Below, piece after piece: positions 6,055-8,493 of a stretch of 8,493 nucleotides of DNA. Source of the stretch: Lentisphaeria bacterium UBA1724 (GTDB taxonomy: Bacteria > Verrucomicrobiota > Lentisphaeria > Oligosphaerales > Oligosphaeraceae); NCBI GenBank assembly GCA_002315885.1, contig DCIO01000051.1:1-8493 (forward strand), written 5' to 3'. The notes under the pieces are model-generated. The model made no database searches. It had not been told where the DNA came from and worked only from the letters and a program-made list of their open reading frames with translations. A program made the position numbers and the translations under genes. The stretch's first letter is position 1. Each line of letters begins with the position of its first letter.

Positions 6055-7545
6055 ATGATGACACCGAACAAGCTGATTGCCGCGATTGGAAAGCCCTGCG
6101 AAGAATTCACGAAGGACGACATCATCAAATACATTGCCGACAATGGCATCCAGCACGTGAATTTCCTCTACCCCGCAGGAGATGGCCGCATCAAGACCCT
6201 CAATTTCGTCATCAACAGCCAGGAATACCTGGAAGAGATCCTGACCTGCGGCGAACGCGTGGATGGCTCCAGCCTCTTCTCCTTCATCCAGGCCAGCTCC
6301 AGCGATCTCTACGTGGTGCCACGCTATCGCACCGCATTCCTGGATCCCTTCGCACCACTGCCTACTCTGGATCTGCTGTGCTCATTCTTTGACAAAGACG
6401 GCAATCCCCTGGAGAGTTCCCCCGAATACACCCTCCACAAGGCATGCAAACAACTGAAGGATGAGACGGGACTGGAGTTCCAGGCCATGGGCGAACTGGA
6501 ATACTACGTCATCGCTCCCGAGACGCCTTTCTTCCCCGCCACCGACCAGCACGGCTACCACGAAAGCGCTCCCTACGCCAAATTCAATGACTTCCGCCAG
6601 GAATGCATGCTCTATATCGCACAAGCCGGCGGCCAGATCAAATACGGTCACTCCGAGGTGGGGAATTTCACACTGGATGGGAAAGTCTACGAGCAGAACG
6701 AAATCGAGTTCCTGCCCTGCCCCGCCGAAGAAGCCGCCAATCAGCTGACCCTGGCCAAGTGGATTATCCGCAACCTGGGCTTCAAGCACGGCTACGACAT
6801 CACCTTCGCGCCGAAAATCACCACGGGCAAAGCGGGTAGCGGCATGCATATCCACATGCGTCTCATGAAGAACGGCTTGAACCAGATGCTGCAGGACGGG
6901 AAGATTTCCGACACCGCAAAGGGCGCCATCTCTGGCATGATGACCCTGGCGCCCTCCATCACCGCCTTCGGAAACATGAATCCCACCTCCTATTTCCGAC
7001 TGGTGCCTCACCAGGAAGCCCCCACCAATATCTGCTGGGGCGACCGCAACCGCTCCGTGCTGGTGCGTGTTCCCCTGGGCTGGACCAGCAAGAACGACCT
7101 GTGCAAGCAGGCCAACCCCAACGAACAGGACAGCGCCTACGACACCCGCCAGAAACAGACCGTGGAAATGCGCTCACCCGATGGTTCCGCCAATGTCTAC
7201 CTGCTGATGGCGGCACTGGCAGTGGCATGCCGACAGGGCCTCAAGGCAGGCGCCGCAGGCATCGCTCTGGCAAACCGCACCTACGTGAATGTGAACATCC
7301 ACCTGAAGGAAAATGAGGAACTGCTGAAGAGCCTGAAGACACTCCCGGATTCCTGCGTCAAATCCGCACAGTGCCTCAAAGAACAGCGCGCATACTACGA
7401 GGACGCGGGGATTTTCAGCCCCGCCATGCTGGATGGCATCATCAAACAACTGGAGGCCTTCCAGGACGAGACGCTCCGGGCCGATATCGCAGGAAATCTG
7501 ACCGAAATCGCAAAACTGGTCAAGGAATACTTCCACTGCGGCTGA
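6055..7545 (+). CDS. glnA: Glutamine synthetase, type I-like subgroup with flap insertion
   Basis: Glutamine synthetase (EC 6.3.1.2) joins ammonium to glutamate at the cost of ATP and is the main route of ammonium assimilation. At 496 residues it is somewhat longer than the E. coli enzyme. The N-terminal beta-grasp region holds RVDGSS (68-73). Metal and substrate residues are all present: Glu147 and Glu149 (GELEYY), Glu201 (HSEVG), Glu216 (QNEIEF), His265 and His267 (GMHIHM), Arg315 (FRLVPHQEAP), Arg331 and Arg333 (DRNRS), Glu371 and Arg373 (VEMRSPD). The two glutamates at 201 and 216 are 15 apart rather than the usual 8, showing a loop insertion. The adenylylation motif NLYDLP is replaced by LKTLP, with no tyrosine, so control by adenylylation is unlikely. 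Either of two adjacent ATG codons (6055, 6058) could be the start; no Shine-Dalgarno site separates them. It lies 48 bases after the C_GCAxxG_C_C gene. Confidence 0.92.
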   Translation: MMTPNKLIAAIGKPCEEFTKDDIIKYIADNGIQHVNFLYPAGDGRIKTLNFVINSQEYLEEILTCGERVDGSSLFSFIQASSSDLYVVPRYRTAFLDPFAPLPTLDLLCSFFDKDGNPLESSPEYTLHKACKQLKDETGLEFQAMGELEYYVIAPETPFFPATDQHGYHESAPYAKFNDFRQECMLYIAQAGGQIKYGHSEVGNFTLDGKVYEQNEIEFLPCPAEEAANQLTLAKWIIRNLGFKHGYDITFAPKITTGKAGSGMHIHMRLMKNGLNQMLQDGKISDTAKGAISGMMTLAPSITAFGNMNPTSYFRLVPHQEAPTNICWGDRNRSVLVRVPLGWTSKNDLCKQANPNEQDSAYDTRQKQTVEMRSPDGSANVYLLMAALAVACRQGLKAGAAGIALANRTYVNVNIHLKENEELLKSLKTLPDSCVKSAQCLKEQRAYYEDAGIFSPAMLDGIIKQLEAFQDETLRADIAGNLTEIAKLVKEYFHCG

Positions 7546-7569
7546 CCCGCGGTGCCCAGGAGGCCAATT

Positions 7570-7615
7570 CCCCTCGTTACGACGCGCTTCCACGCGCCAC
7601 ACGAGGGGCTACACC
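7570..7615 (-). repeat. Palindromic intergenic repeat with GGTGTAGC flank (third site)
   Basis: CCCCTCGT (7570-7577) and ACGAGGGG (7601-7608) are perfect 8-bp inverted arms, with an inner GCGC/GCGC pair (7584-7587 and 7594-7597). On the minus strand GGTGTAGC (7608-7615) leads straight into the hairpin, as it does on the plus strand at 2862. The hairpin sequence itself differs from copies 1 and 2, so this is either a diverged member or a second family with the same flank. It lies 25 bases after the glutamine synthetase stop and could act as its terminator, though no T-tract follows in the + direction. Confidence 0.5.
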
Positions 7616-7720
7616 AACAAGGCCGGCCCTCAGTCCGCCCCAATCAACGAGTTTCTTTCCGACAGAAGGTGATTTTTGCGGAAATACCGACACGTCCAAA
7701 CGAGAAAAAGTCTTTCTGTG

Positions 7721-7729
7721 TGCTATGTT
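7721..7729 (+). promoter_or_regulatory. Possible extended -10 promoter of adenine deaminase
   Basis: TGC followed by TATGTT resembles an extended -10 element. The start codon is 42 bases downstream, leaving a T-rich leader (two T-runs at about 7738-7754). No convincing -35 box is seen. Weak call, supported slightly by the TGTGCTA heptamer shared with 5502-5508. Confidence 0.3.
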
Positions 7730-7771
7730 ATGATTGATTTTTTCCCGTTTTTTTAGAGAGATACTACGATT

Positions 7772-8493
7772 ATGTCTTTAGCAGAACGCATTGCTGTCGC
7801 GCGTGGCGAGAAGCCCGCTGCGCTTGTCATCAAGAACACCCGTATCTTTCATCTGACCACAGGTGAATATGAAAACGCGGATATCGCCATCACCGCCGAT
7901 GGCATTATCGCGGGTGTGGGACAGAACTACCACGGCGTCCGTGAAATCGATGGTTTCGGTTTGACCGCCGTCCCTGGATTTGTGGATGCCCACGTGCACC
8001 TGGAATCCTCCCTGATGCTGCCCGTCACCTACGAGAGCTGCGTTGTGCGCCATGGTGTCACCACTGCGGTCTGCGATCCCCACGAATTGGCGAATATCTT
8101 TGGCACCCAGGCATTTAAATTCTACAACGACGCGGCGGAAAGATTGACCATGGACCTGAAGGTCCGCTTCTCTTCCTGCGTCCCCGCCACCAACGACAGC
8201 CTGGAAACCGCGGGCGCCTCCATCAGCGCGGCAGATCTGGCCGAATGGCACAAGAAGTATCCCAAGGCCGCCCTCGCCGAACTCATGAATGTCCCCGGCG
8301 TCCTCTACAAGGTCCCCGAAGTCCTGAAGAAGATCGAGGAATTTGATTTCATTGATGGTCACTGCCCCCTGCTGGGCGGCAAGGACCTCAATGCCTACGT
8401 CAGCGCAGGCGTCCGCAACTGCCACGAATCCTCCATACTGGAAGAAGCCCACGAGAAGCTCCTCCGTGGCATGACTGTCTTCATTCGCGAGGG
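7772..8493 (+). CDS. ade: Adenine deaminase (N-terminal part, runs off the window)
   Basis: Adenine deaminase (EC 3.5.4.2) converts adenine to hypoxanthine and ammonia in purine salvage or breakdown, in the cytoplasm. The window holds 240 complete codons, less than half of the usual length, and the frame is still open at the edge. It is an amidohydrolase-superfamily enzyme: DAHVHLESS with metal ligands His74 and His76, CDPHELANIFG with His104, SSCVPAT, AELMNVPGV, GHCPLLGGKDLNAY with His197, and NCHESS with His218, ending in the family's VFIREG stretch. These are specific enough to separate it from related dihydroorotases and imidazolonepropionases. An AGAGAG 11 bases before the ATG is a poor ribosome binding site. 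The ammonia released could be used by the adjacent glutamine synthetase. No stop or frameshift is seen in the visible part. Confidence 0.93.
   Translation, partial: MSLAERIAVARGEKPAALVIKNTRIFHLTTGEYENADIAITADGIIAGVGQNYHGVREIDGFGLTAVPGFVDAHVHLESSLMLPVTYESCVVRHGVTTAVCDPHELANIFGTQAFKFYNDAAERLTMDLKVRFSSCVPATNDSLETAGASISAADLAEWHKKYPKAALAELMNVPGVLYKVPEVLKKIEEFDFIDGHCPLLGGKDLNAYVSAGVRNCHESSILEEAHEKLLRGMTVFIRE

Overview
This window reads as an ordinary bacterial chromosome segment with moderately high GC and C-rich third codon positions. All seven supported protein genes lie on the + strand: a secreted GH42-like glycoside hydrolase, a three-gene polar amino acid ABC transporter, a small cysteine-motif redox-family protein, a glutamine synthetase of an unusual type I subgroup, and the first part of adenine deaminase. 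The organism is most likely a member of the PVC group (Lentisphaerota, Verrucomicrobiota or Kiritimatiellota). I infer this from the secreted GH42-like enzyme type, the glutamine synthetase subgroup, weak use of Shine-Dalgarno sites and the palindromic intergenic repeats. It was not tested by any search.

Layout. Positions 1-23 are the cut-off right half of a palindromic repeat. The glycoside hydrolase occupies 112-2844. A 307-base intergenic stretch (2845-3151) is packed with GC-rich inverted repeats: a copy of the same palindromic repeat, a 97-base imperfect palindrome, a short strong hairpin and two nested hairpins just ahead of the transporter. The transporter operon follows (3152-5414: lipoprotein binding protein, permease, ATPase) and ends at a clear intrinsic terminator (5447-5487). 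The C_GCAxxG_C_C family gene (5533-6006) and glutamine synthetase (6055-7545) are close together and may be co-transcribed. A third GGTGTAGC-associated palindrome lies at 7570-7615, and adenine deaminase starts at 7772 and runs off the window.

How the genes fit together. The right two thirds has a nitrogen theme: uptake of a polar amino acid, ammonium assimilation into glutamine, and release of ammonia from adenine. The terminator and the separate promoter-like sites suggest neighbouring transcription units rather than one operon. The glycoside hydrolase is a separate carbohydrate function. I found no defence system, CRISPR array, mobile element with a transposase, or RNA gene of a known class. 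The main points for a second look are the repeats and structured intergenic DNA, the non-canonical acid/base context of the hydrolase, and the insertion and missing adenylylation tyrosine in the glutamine synthetase.
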